A stretch of 64,000 bases of DNA, taken from the NCBI RefSeq assembly GCF_001188955.3, contig NZ_JPRF03000097.1, positions 1 to 64,000 on the forward strand. The letters are read 5' to 3'. The position numbers and the translations under genes were made by a program. Positions 57,517-64,000 of the stretch are shown piece after piece. This DNA comes from Kitasatospora aureofaciens. Lineage in GTDB: Bacteria; Actinomycetota; Actinomycetes; Streptomycetales; Streptomycetaceae. Below the pieces are notes generated by a model that was not told the DNA's origin, did no database searches, and was given only the letters and a program-made list of their open reading frames with translations. The first letter of the stretch is position 1. The number at the start of each line of letters is the position of its first letter.

Positions 57517-57780
57517 AACCGGATCGGGTGGGACGCGGGAAGGGCCGGGCTCGATCCGGGGCAGGCGTCGCCCGTACGTGAGCCGGTGCCGCCGGAGCGA
57601 CCGTGCGCCGGGCGGTAGGTCCATGCTCGACGGGCGGAGCGCGATCGCAAACGTCGGCTGGCTCACATCGCCCGCCACGGCCCGGGCGTAAGCACGCTGA
57701 CCTGCGGTTTCCTCGCGGCGGTGGGGTTGCTCACACCGACTCGGCGGTTCGTGGCCGGGGCGGAACCGTGCGGACGGCCC

Positions 57781-57824
57781 TCGAACGGCCTATGGCCTTC
57801 GAACGGGTGAACCGGTCCGTTCGG
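57781..57824. promoter_or_regulatory. clustered CGAACGG/CCGTTCG elements upstream of the glycan operon
   Basis: TCGAACGG occurs at 57781 and 57799, and the inverse CCGTTCGG at 57817, within the 468-bp gap 57517-57984. The last two form an inverted repeat. No gene is seen in the gap; the MFS gene and the glycan operon both need promoters here. Role is inference. Confidence 0.4.
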
Positions 57825-57984
57825 GTTAACCGACCGCGCCGGGCCCCGTCGCACCAGTGGAATCGACGGCCCCGCCCGCGCGGCAGCGGCCCTCCGGGGG
57901 GCGGCCCATCTGTCGCGGGGCCCACCGGCGGCGGTGAGGCTGGGCGGAGCGCCGCCGCACCGGCCGAGCACCGAGGAGGATCGG

Positions 57985-58944
57985 ATGACTTCCCGTCCTG
58001 GAGAACGCCTTCACGCCGTGGTCACCGGCGGGGCAGGTTTCGTCGGCTCCCACCTGTGCACCGCCCTGGTCGCGCACGGGTACCGGGTCACCTGCATCGA
58101 CGACTTCTGCACCGGGTCCTCGGCCAACGTGGCCCACCTGGCGGGCAGGCCCGGCTTCGAGCTGCGGGAGGCCGACGTCGGAGAGGGACTGGACGTCGAA
58201 GGGCACGTCGACTACGTGTTCCACCTGGCTTCGCCCGCCTCACCCGCCGACTACCTGCGCCTGCCGCTGCACACGCTGGACGCGGGCAGCCTGGGCACCC
58301 GCAACGCCCTGGAGCTCGCCCGCCGGGACGGTGCCAGGTTCCTGCTCACCTCCACCTCGGAGGTGTACGGCGATCCCCTCCAGCACCCCCAGCCGGAGAG
58401 CTACTGGGGCAACGTCAACCCGGTCGGCCCGCGCAGCGTGTACGACGAGGCGAAACGGTTCGCCGAGGCGCTCACCACCGCCGAGGCCGGCGCCATCGGC
58501 GTGGACACCGCGATCGTCCGGCTGTTCAACACCTACGGACCGCGGATGCGCTCCCACGACGGACGGGCGGTGCCCACCTTCATCCGCCAGGCGCTGGCGG
58601 GGGAGCCGCTGACCGTCACCGGCGACGGCACCCAGACCAGATCGCTCACCTACGTCACCGACACCGTCAACGGCATCCTGGCGATGGCCCGTTCCGACCT
58701 GGCCGGTCCGGTGAACATCGGCAACGACGTCGAGTTCACCATGCTGGAACTCGCGCACCTGATCATCGAGCTCACGGACTCGCCCTCCACCGTGCAGTTC
58801 GTGGCCCGGCCGACCGACGACCCCGCGGTACGGCGCCCCGACATCGCGATGGCCCGCGACAAGCTCCGCTGGGAGCCGACGACACAGGCCCACGAGGGAC
58901 TGGCGGCCACCATCGAGTGGTTCCGCGTCCACCCCGAGGCCTGA
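57985..58944 (+). CDS. UDP-glucuronate decarboxylase-type SDR
   Basis: 319 residues after GAGGAGGAT. VVTGGAGFVGSHLCTALVAH (NAD-binding), HLASPASPADYLRLPLHTLD, LLTSTSEVYGDPLQHPQPES, catalytic Tyr-x3-Lys in SVYDEAKRFAEAL and IVRLFNTYGPRM. Closest by eye to UXS/dTDP-glucose dehydratase-like sugar-nucleotide enzymes; it makes a modified NDP-sugar (perhaps UDP-xylose). First gene of the glycan operon. Confidence 0.88.
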   Translation: MTSRPGERLHAVVTGGAGFVGSHLCTALVAHGYRVTCIDDFCTGSSANVAHLAGRPGFELREADVGEGLDVEGHVDYVFHLASPASPADYLRLPLHTLDAGSLGTRNALELARRDGARFLLTSTSEVYGDPLQHPQPESYWGNVNPVGPRSVYDEAKRFAEALTTAEAGAIGVDTAIVRLFNTYGPRMRSHDGRAVPTFIRQALAGEPLTVTGDGTQTRSLTYVTDTVNGILAMARSDLAGPVNIGNDVEFTMLELAHLIIELTDSPSTVQFVARPTDDPAVRRPDIAMARDKLRWEPTTQAHEGLAATIEWFRVHPEA

Positions 58945-59003
58945 CACCGACGCTCCCGGTGAACGGTGTCCCGTCACCGGCCGAAACGAGGAGGTCACGC
59001 GCC

Positions 59004-60677
59004 ATGCGCGTGCTCGGAATCAACGCCCTGTTCCACGACCCGGCAGCCGCTCTGGTCATCGACGGCCGGACGGTGGCCGCCGCCGAGGAGGAACGGTTCA
59101 GCCGCCGCAAGCACGGCAAGCGCCCGCTGCCCTTCTCGGCCTGGGAACTGCCGGTCCAGGCCGCCCGCTGGTGCCTGGCGCACGCCGGGCTGACGCCCGC
59201 CGACCTCGACCTCGTCGGCTACTCCTTCGACCCCGCGCTGGCCCGCCCGGCCGACGCCATGGGCCTGGACGACCCCTGGGACCACCTGCGGCTGCGGTAC
59301 GCGCAGGAGGCGCCCGGCTTCCTCGCCGAGACGCTGCCGGGCCTGGACCCGGCCAAGGTCCGCTTCGTCCCGCACCACGTCGCCCACGCCGCCTCCGCCG
59401 CCTACGCCGCCGACGGCGCCACCGACCCCTGTTCCGTCCTGGTCCTGGACGGCCGGGGAGAGGCCACCTCCCACCTCGCGGCCCGGCGGGTCGGCACCCG
59501 CCTGGAACCGCTGGCCGGACAGCAGCTGCCCCACTCGATGGGGCTGGTGTACGAGGAACTCACCCAGCACCTGGGCTTCCTGCGCTCCTCGGACGAGTAC
59601 AAGGTCATGGCGATGGCCTCGTACGGGACCCCGAGGATGGCCGACGTGCTGCGCCGCCACGTGTACCCGACGGGTGACGGCGGCTTCCACGCGACCGCCG
59701 TGCCGTGGACGGAACTCGCCCCCGCGCTCGCCCCGGGCCAGGAGTGGACCCAGACGCACGCCGACCTCGCCGCCTCCACACAGCACGTGCTGGAGGAGGT
59801 CATGCTCGACCTCGCCCGCTGGCTGCACGGCCGCACCGGGGACCGCCTGCTGACGCTGGCCGGCGGCGTGGCGCTGAACTGCGTGGCCAACTCCAGGATC
59901 GCGGCCGAGGGCCCCTTCGACCGGGTCTGGGTGCAGCCCGCCGCCGGGGACGCGGGCACCGCCCTGGGCGCGGCCCTCCACCTGGCCGCCGCGGGCGGTG
60001 ACCAGCCGCTCCCGATGCCCGGCGTCGACCTCGGCCGGGGCTGGTCGGACGCGGAGGTCGAGGCGTGGCTGCGCCGCGCCCACGTCCCGTACGAGCGGCC
60101 GGCCGACGTGGCGGCCGAGGTGGCCGCGGCGCTGGCCGACGACGGGATCGTGGCGTGGTTCCAGGGCCGCTCCGAGTTCGGCCCCCGCGCACTGGGCCAC
60201 CGGTCGCTGCTCGCCCACCCGGGACGGTCGGCCAACCTGGAGCGGCTCAACGACGTGAAGGGGCGCGAGCAGTTCCGGCCCGTCGCCCCGATGGTGCTCG
60301 CCGACCGGGCCGCCAAGATCTTCGAGGGGCCGCTGCCCAGCCCGTACATGCTGTTCGTGCACCGGGTCACCGCCGAATGGCGCGAGAAGATCCCCGCGGT
60401 CGTCCACGTGGACGGCACCGCGCGGATCCAGACCGTCGACCGGGCCGCCGACCCGCTCACGGCCCGGATGCTGGAGGAGTTCGAACTGCTCACCGGACTG
60501 CCGGTGGTGGTGAACACCAGCCTCAACACGGCCGGCCGGCCGATGGTCGACGACGTGCGCGACGCCCTGGAGTGCTTCGGCTCCTCCCCGGTCGACCTGC
60601 TGGCCCTGGGCCCGTTCGTGGTCCGGCGCGGCCGGATGTTCGCCGACCCCGCCCGGCCCGGGGAGGGATCGCGGTGA
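59004..60677 (+). CDS. NodU/CmcH-family O-carbamoyltransferase
   Basis: 557 residues after GAGGAGG. N-terminal Kae1-like domain with LGINALFHDPAAALVIDGRT, HHVAHAASAAYAADGATDPC, LAGGVALNCVANSRIAAEGP; C-terminal YrdC-like half with QGRSEFGPRALGHRSLLAHP, FRPVAPMVLA, VVNTSLNTAGRPMVDD. Transfers carbamoyl from carbamoyl phosphate to a hydroxyl, here presumably of a sugar. Stop overlaps the GT2 start (GTGA). Confidence 0.92.
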   Translation: MRVLGINALFHDPAAALVIDGRTVAAAEEERFSRRKHGKRPLPFSAWELPVQAARWCLAHAGLTPADLDLVGYSFDPALARPADAMGLDDPWDHLRLRYAQEAPGFLAETLPGLDPAKVRFVPHHVAHAASAAYAADGATDPCSVLVLDGRGEATSHLAARRVGTRLEPLAGQQLPHSMGLVYEELTQHLGFLRSSDEYKVMAMASYGTPRMADVLRRHVYPTGDGGFHATAVPWTELAPALAPGQEWTQTHADLAASTQHVLEEVMLDLARWLHGRTGDRLLTLAGGVALNCVANSRIAAEGPFDRVWVQPAAGDAGTALGAALHLAAAGGDQPLPMPGVDLGRGWSDAEVEAWLRRAHVPYERPADVAAEVAAALADDGIVAWFQGRSEFGPRALGHRSLLAHPGRSANLERLNDVKGREQFRPVAPMVLADRAAKIFEGPLPSPYMLFVHRVTAEWREKIPAVVHVDGTARIQTVDRAADPLTARMLEEFELLTGLPVVVNTSLNTAGRPMVDDVRDALECFGSSPVDLLALGPFVVRRGRMFADPARPGEGSR

Positions 60678-61744
60678 GCGGCGGCCCGACCGCCTACGCG
60701 GTGGTCGTCCCGACGCTCGGCCGGCCCAGCCTGACCACCTGCCTGCGGGCACTCGCGGACGGCCAGGGGCCGCCGCCGGAACAGGTCGTGCTGGTCGACG
60801 ACCGCCCGCTGACCGACTGCGAGCCGCTCGCCGTCGAGGTGCCGCCGGCGCTGCGGGACCGGCTGACGGTCCTGCCCGGCGGCGGCAACGGCCCGGCGGC
60901 GGCCCGCAACACCGGGTGGCGCAGCGTCTCCCAGCCCTGGGTCGCCTTCCTGGACGACGACACCGTGCCGGGCCCGACCTGGCCGCGGGACCTCGCGGCC
61001 GACCTCGCCGCCGCCCACCCCACGACCGGCGGCGTCCAGGGGCGCATCGAGGTGCCCCTGCCCGTCGGGCGACGGCCCACCGACTGGGAGCGCGGCACGG
61101 CCGGTCTGGCCCGCTCCCGGTGGATCACCGCCGACATGGCCTACCGGAGGGCGGCACTGGAAGAGGTCGGCGGTTTCGACGAACGCTTCCGTCGGGCCTT
61201 CCGGGAGGACGCCGACCTGGCCCTTCGGGTGCTGGACGCCGGCTGGCGGCTGGAGCCGGGCAACCGCCGCACCACCCACCCGGTGCGACCGGCGGACCGC
61301 TGGGTCTCGCTGCGCCAGCAGGCGGGCAACGCCGACGACGTCCTGATGAACCGGCTGCACGGACCGCGCTGGTGGGAGCGGGCCCAGGCGCCCCGGGGAC
61401 GCTTCCCCGCCCACGTGGCGGTGACCGCCGCGGCGGTCACCGCACTCGCGGCAGCCGCCGCCGGCCGACCGCGCGCCGCCGCGGCCCTCGCCGCGGTGTG
61501 GCTGGCCGGCACGGCGCAGTTCGCCGCCGCCCGCGTCCTGCCCGGCCCGCGCACCAGGGAGGAGGTCGTCACGATGCTGCTGACCAGCGTGCTCATCCCG
61601 CCGGCCGCCTGCCGGCACCGCCTCCGGGGCCTGCTGCTCCACCGCGCGGCGCCGCCCTGGTACGCGCCGGACTTCGTCGTGACCCCCGTCGAACCGCCGG
61701 TGGCGCGGTACGTCCGGCCGGTGGAACGGGAGGAGTCCTCATGA
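60674..61744 (+). CDS. family 2 glycosyltransferase
   Basis: 356 residues, GTG start. GT-A fold: VVVPTLGRPSLTTCLRALAD, AAARNTGWRSVSQPWVAFLD then DDDTVPG (DxD metal site), FREDADLALRVLDAGWRLEP. The C-terminal third has two hydrophobic helices (AVTAAAVTALAAAAAGRP and ALAAVWLAGTAQFAAARVL), so it is membrane-associated. Stop overlaps the HAD start (ATGA). Confidence 0.88.
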   Translation: MSGGPTAYAVVVPTLGRPSLTTCLRALADGQGPPPEQVVLVDDRPLTDCEPLAVEVPPALRDRLTVLPGGGNGPAAARNTGWRSVSQPWVAFLDDDTVPGPTWPRDLAADLAAAHPTTGGVQGRIEVPLPVGRRPTDWERGTAGLARSRWITADMAYRRAALEEVGGFDERFRRAFREDADLALRVLDAGWRLEPGNRRTTHPVRPADRWVSLRQQAGNADDVLMNRLHGPRWWERAQAPRGRFPAHVAVTAAAVTALAAAAAGRPRAAAALAAVWLAGTAQFAAARVLPGPRTREEVVTMLLTSVLIPPAACRHRLRGLLLHRAAPPWYAPDFVVTPVEPPVARYVRPVEREESS

Positions 61745-62385
61745 CCTCCGCCACCGGACGGGCCCCGTCGGGCGTGCGTCCGCCGCACGGCCGGACACGG
61801 CCAGCCGGGCCCTGGATCTTTCCCGGGTGCCCCCGACCGGGCCGGGCGGCGGGTGCCGTGCTCTTCGACCGGGACGGGACGCTGGTGGAGGACGTGCCCT
61901 ACAACGGGGACCCGGACCTGGTGCGGCCGGTGCCCGGCGCCGTACGGGCGGTGGCCGAGCTGCGGGCCGCGGGCCTGGTGCTGGGCGTCGTCAGCAACCA
62001 GTCGGGCGTGGCCCGCGGTCTGCTGACCCGGCGGCAGGTGGAGGCCGTGCAGCGCCGGATCGACGACCTGATCGGCCCGTTCGGGATCTGGGCGGTCTGC
62101 CCGCACGGACCGTCCGAGGGCTGCCGGTGCCGCAAGCCCGCGCCCGGCCTCGTCCTGGCCGCCTGCCGCGGCCTGGGCGTGCCGCCGGCCCGGACGGTCG
62201 TCATCGGGGACATCGGCGCGGACGTCGGAGCGGCCCGCGCGGCGGGCGCGCGGGCGATCCTCGTACCGACCCCCGCCACCCGGCCGGAGGAGATCACGGA
62301 CGCCGACACCGTCGCGGCCGACCTCACCGCCGCCGTCCGGCTGGTCCTGGGCGCCCGGCCCGGTACCGACCGGGAGGGCGCATGA
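61741..62385 (+). CDS. gmhB: GmhB-type D-glycero-heptose-1,7-bisphosphate phosphatase (HAD)
   Basis: 214 residues. HAD motif I AVLFDRDGTLVEDVPYN, motif II VVSNQSGVARGLL, zinc cluster CPHGPSEGCRCRKPAPGL (the hallmark of GmhB/HisB-N phosphatases), motif IV VIGDIGADVGAARAAGA. About 35 extra N-terminal residues are disordered. Removes the 7-phosphate in ADP- or GDP-heptose synthesis. Overlaps both neighbours by four bases. Confidence 0.9.
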   Translation: MTSATGRAPSGVRPPHGRTRPAGPWIFPGCPRPGRAAGAVLFDRDGTLVEDVPYNGDPDLVRPVPGAVRAVAELRAAGLVLGVVSNQSGVARGLLTRRQVEAVQRRIDDLIGPFGIWAVCPHGPSEGCRCRKPAPGLVLAACRGLGVPPARTVVIGDIGADVGAARAAGARAILVPTPATRPEEITDADTVAADLTAAVRLVLGARPGTDREGA

Positions 62386-63413
62386 CGACGCTCGTGGTCA
62401 GACTCGACAGCGCCGGCGACGTCCTGCTCGCCGGCCCGGCCGTCCGGGCCGCCGCCCACCACTCCCGGCGGGTGGTGATGCTCTGCGGACCGCAGGGCGC
62501 CCCCGCCGCCCGGCTCCTGCCCGGAGTGGACGAGGTCGTGGTCTGGGACTCGCCCTGGACGGGGTTCGACCCGCCCCCCGCGACGGCCCGGGGCGTCATG
62601 GACCTGGTGTCCTCGCTCGCCTCCAGGACGATCGAACGGGCGCTCGTCCTGACGTCCTTCCACCAGAGCGCCCTGCCGACCGCGCTCCTGCTGCGGATGG
62701 CGGGCGTGGCCCACATCGCCGCGGACAGCGTGGACTACCCGGGCTCGCTCCTGGACCTGCGCCACCAGCGCGGCGAGGGGCGCCACGAAGCGGAGGCGGC
62801 CCTCGACCTGGCCGCGGCCGCGGGCTTCCCCCTGCCGCCCGGCGACGACGGCCGGCTGGCCGTCCTGCCGCCGCCCGGCCAACAGCACCTCACCGGCCCC
62901 GGCCGCTACGTCGTGCTGCACCCGGGAGCCGCCGTGCCCGCCCGGGCGCCCGGTGCGCGCCTGGCCGCGGCCGCGGTACGGGCACTGGCCGCCGCGGGCC
63001 ACCGGGTGGTGGTGACCGGCGGACGGGCCGAGAAGGAGCTGACGGCCGAAGTGGCCGGCGCCGACGCCCTCGACCTCGGCGGGCGCACCGGCCTCGCCGA
63101 ACTGTCGGGCGTCCTCGCGGGCGCCGACGTCGTCGTCGCCGGGAACACCGGCCCGGCCCACCTGGCCGCCGCCGTCGGCACCCCCGTGGCCTGTCTGTTC
63201 GCGCCCGTCGTGCCGGCCCACCGCTGGCGGCCGTACGGCGTGCCGCACGTGCTGCTGGGACGCCAGGACGCCCCGTGCGCGGGGACCAGGGCCCGGACCT
63301 GCCCGGTCCCGGGCCACCCGTGCCTGGACTCGCTCACCGCGGAGGAGATCGTCACGGCGGTCGACCTCCTGCGGAATCCGCCGACCACAACCGAGCGGCC
63401 GCCCCGGAGGTGA
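62382..63413 (+). CDS. family 9 (heptosyltransferase-like) glycosyltransferase
   Basis: 343 residues. GT9: LVVRLDSAGDVLLAGPAVRA, VVWDSPWTGF, YVVLHPGAAVPARA, DVVVAGNTGPAHLAAAVGTP, LFAPVVPAHRWRPYG. A family defined by LPS heptosyltransferases; in this Gram-positive it probably adds heptose to a lipid- or protein-linked glycan. Follows the GmhB enzyme with ATGA overlap, consistent with a heptose pathway. Confidence 0.9.
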   Translation: MTTLVVRLDSAGDVLLAGPAVRAAAHHSRRVVMLCGPQGAPAARLLPGVDEVVVWDSPWTGFDPPPATARGVMDLVSSLASRTIERALVLTSFHQSALPTALLLRMAGVAHIAADSVDYPGSLLDLRHQRGEGRHEAEAALDLAAAAGFPLPPGDDGRLAVLPPPGQQHLTGPGRYVVLHPGAAVPARAPGARLAAAAVRALAAAGHRVVVTGGRAEKELTAEVAGADALDLGGRTGLAELSGVLAGADVVVAGNTGPAHLAAAVGTPVACLFAPVVPAHRWRPYGVPHVLLGRQDAPCAGTRARTCPVPGHPCLDSLTAEEIVTAVDLLRNPPTTTERPPRR

Positions 63414-63417
63414 CCCG

Positions 63418-64000
63418 ATGAACATCCTGCTGTGGCACGTGCACGGCTCCTGGACGACCGCGTTCGTCCAGGGACCGCACACCTACCTCCTCCCGGTCAC
63501 GGAGGACCGCGGACCGGACGGCCTCGGACGTGCCCGGACCTTCGACTGGCCGCACACCGTGGTGGAACTGCCGCCGGAACGCCTGCGCGGGACCGACATC
63601 GACCTGGTGGTGCTCCAACGGCCCCACGAAGCCGCGCTCGCCGAACGGTGGCTCGGCCGGCGGCCCGGCGTCGACCTGCCGGCCGTCTACCTGGAGCACA
63701 ACAGCCCGCACGGCGACATCCCGGACACCCGCCACCCGATGGCCGACCGGGACGACCTGACCGTCGTCCACGTCACCGACTTCAACGACCTGTTCTGGGA
63801 CTGCGGCAGCACCCGGACCACCGTCATCGAGCACGGCGTGGTCGACCCCGGGTACCGCTACACGGGAGAGCTGGCCGCCTCGGCCGTCGTGGTCAACGAG
63901 CCGGTCCGCCGCGGCCGCACGACCGGGACCGACCTGCTGCCGCTGTTCGCGCGGCAGGGCCCGCTCCACGTCTTCGGCATGGCGACGGGCGGGCTCGCCG
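63418..64000 (+). CDS. glycosyltransferase, cut by window end
   Basis: First 194 codons, ATG 63418 after CGGAGG. NILLWHVHGSWTTAFVQGPH, DLVVLQRPHEAALAERW, VYLEHNSPHGDIPDTRHPMA, VVHVTDFNDLFWDCGSTRTT, VIEHGVVDPGYRYTG: a GT-B-type glycosyltransferase resembling GT4 with the acceptor-side N-terminal domain complete. Donor-binding domain lies outside the window. Sixth gene of the glycan operon. Confidence 0.85.
   Translation, partial: MNILLWHVHGSWTTAFVQGPHTYLLPVTEDRGPDGLGRARTFDWPHTVVELPPERLRGTDIDLVVLQRPHEAALAERWLGRRPGVDLPAVYLEHNSPHGDIPDTRHPMADRDDLTVVHVTDFNDLFWDCGSTRTTVIEHGVVDPGYRYTGELAASAVVVNEPVRRGRTTGTDLLPLFARQGPLHVFGMATGGLA

Noticed and set aside
57603..60677. 1024-codon frame ending with the carbamoyltransferase
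   Set aside because: The first 467 codons are out of frame with the SDR gene and have no family similarity; the true start is ATG 59004 with its ribosome-binding site.
1..64000. tRNA, rRNA, insertion sequence, prophage or attachment site
   Set aside because: No tRNA-like cloverleaf, transposase, integrase or terminal inverted repeats with target duplications were recognised on reading.

Overview
The window is very GC-rich (roughly 72-74% by eye), with short intergenic regions, many GTG starts, four-base ATGA/GTGA gene overlaps and strong hairpins mostly lacking U-tracts. It carries a conservon-type sensor, a SpoIIE-type phosphatase with GAF domains, an SCO5389-like protein and many TetR/LysR/LacI regulators. 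This points to a Streptomyces or Kitasatospora chromosome, probably outside the most conserved core because broken genes are frequent. I see no tRNA, rRNA, CRISPR array, transposase or prophage.

Layout. 1-15.4 kb: edge of a conservon sensor gene; a self-contained HTH-methyltransferase with an operator-like dyad; GNAT; a membrane protein / DesK-like kinase / NarL-type regulator operon; three small overlapping unknown genes; a solute-binding protein; DUF4190/DUF4352 and DUF4389 membrane proteins; two NAD(P)-binding proteins, one divergent from a TetR gene across a perfect 24-bp inverted repeat; a phosphotransferase-like protein; a quinone-type reductase. 15.6-24.7 kb: secreted M9 collagenase, LLM oxidoreductase, an SCO5389-like protein with a possible Zur box, a drug exporter, a double Lrp regulator and an FAD monooxygenase. 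24.8-28.4 kb: a complete cyanate detoxification locus (cynR, carbonic anhydrase, cyanase with the classical Arg96/Glu99/Ser122) followed by a CMP/dCMP-type deaminase and a Nudix enzyme whose 3' end is overlapped by an antisense L7/L12-like zinc protein. 28.4-42 kb: two hydrolases, phenylalanine hydroxylase, YCII protein, a ricin-type lectin with near-identical repeats, a large secreted amidotransferase-like protein, M20 peptidase, a PadR fossil, a SulP transporter plus second beta-carbonic anhydrase, a LacI regulator and a PH-like membrane protein.

42-47 kb: a cold-shock gene behind a leader with a textbook terminator, a stress protein and ArsB/NhaD-type transporter (probable CTG start), an alcohol dehydrogenase followed by a truncated cupin, then a compact RiPP-like locus. 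The locus has a 50-residue precursor-like peptide with three RIDAPP units, a collapsed B12/radical-SAM RiPP maturase (both ends present, middle lost) and a frameshifted DUF5825-like partner. This decaying or remodelled peptide system is the most unusual item in the window. 47-53.9 kb: deazaflavin-dependent reductase, tautomerase/LysR pair, a 720-residue GAF-PAS-GAF-SpoIIE phosphatase, and a TetR/membrane protein pair sharing two operators.

53.8-56.1 kb is a decay zone: TauE/SafE and acyl-CoA dehydrogenase genes, head to head, both lose their 5' ends at one breakpoint (about 53,995), and the next gene (fumarylacetoacetate hydrolase family) has a one-base frameshift. From 57.9 kb to the right edge runs a tightly coupled glycan operon: UDP-sugar SDR, carbamoyltransferase, GT2, GmhB-type heptose-bisphosphate phosphatase, GT9 heptosyltransferase and another glycosyltransferase cut by the window end. 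It probably builds a carbamoylated heptose-containing surface or secreted glycan.
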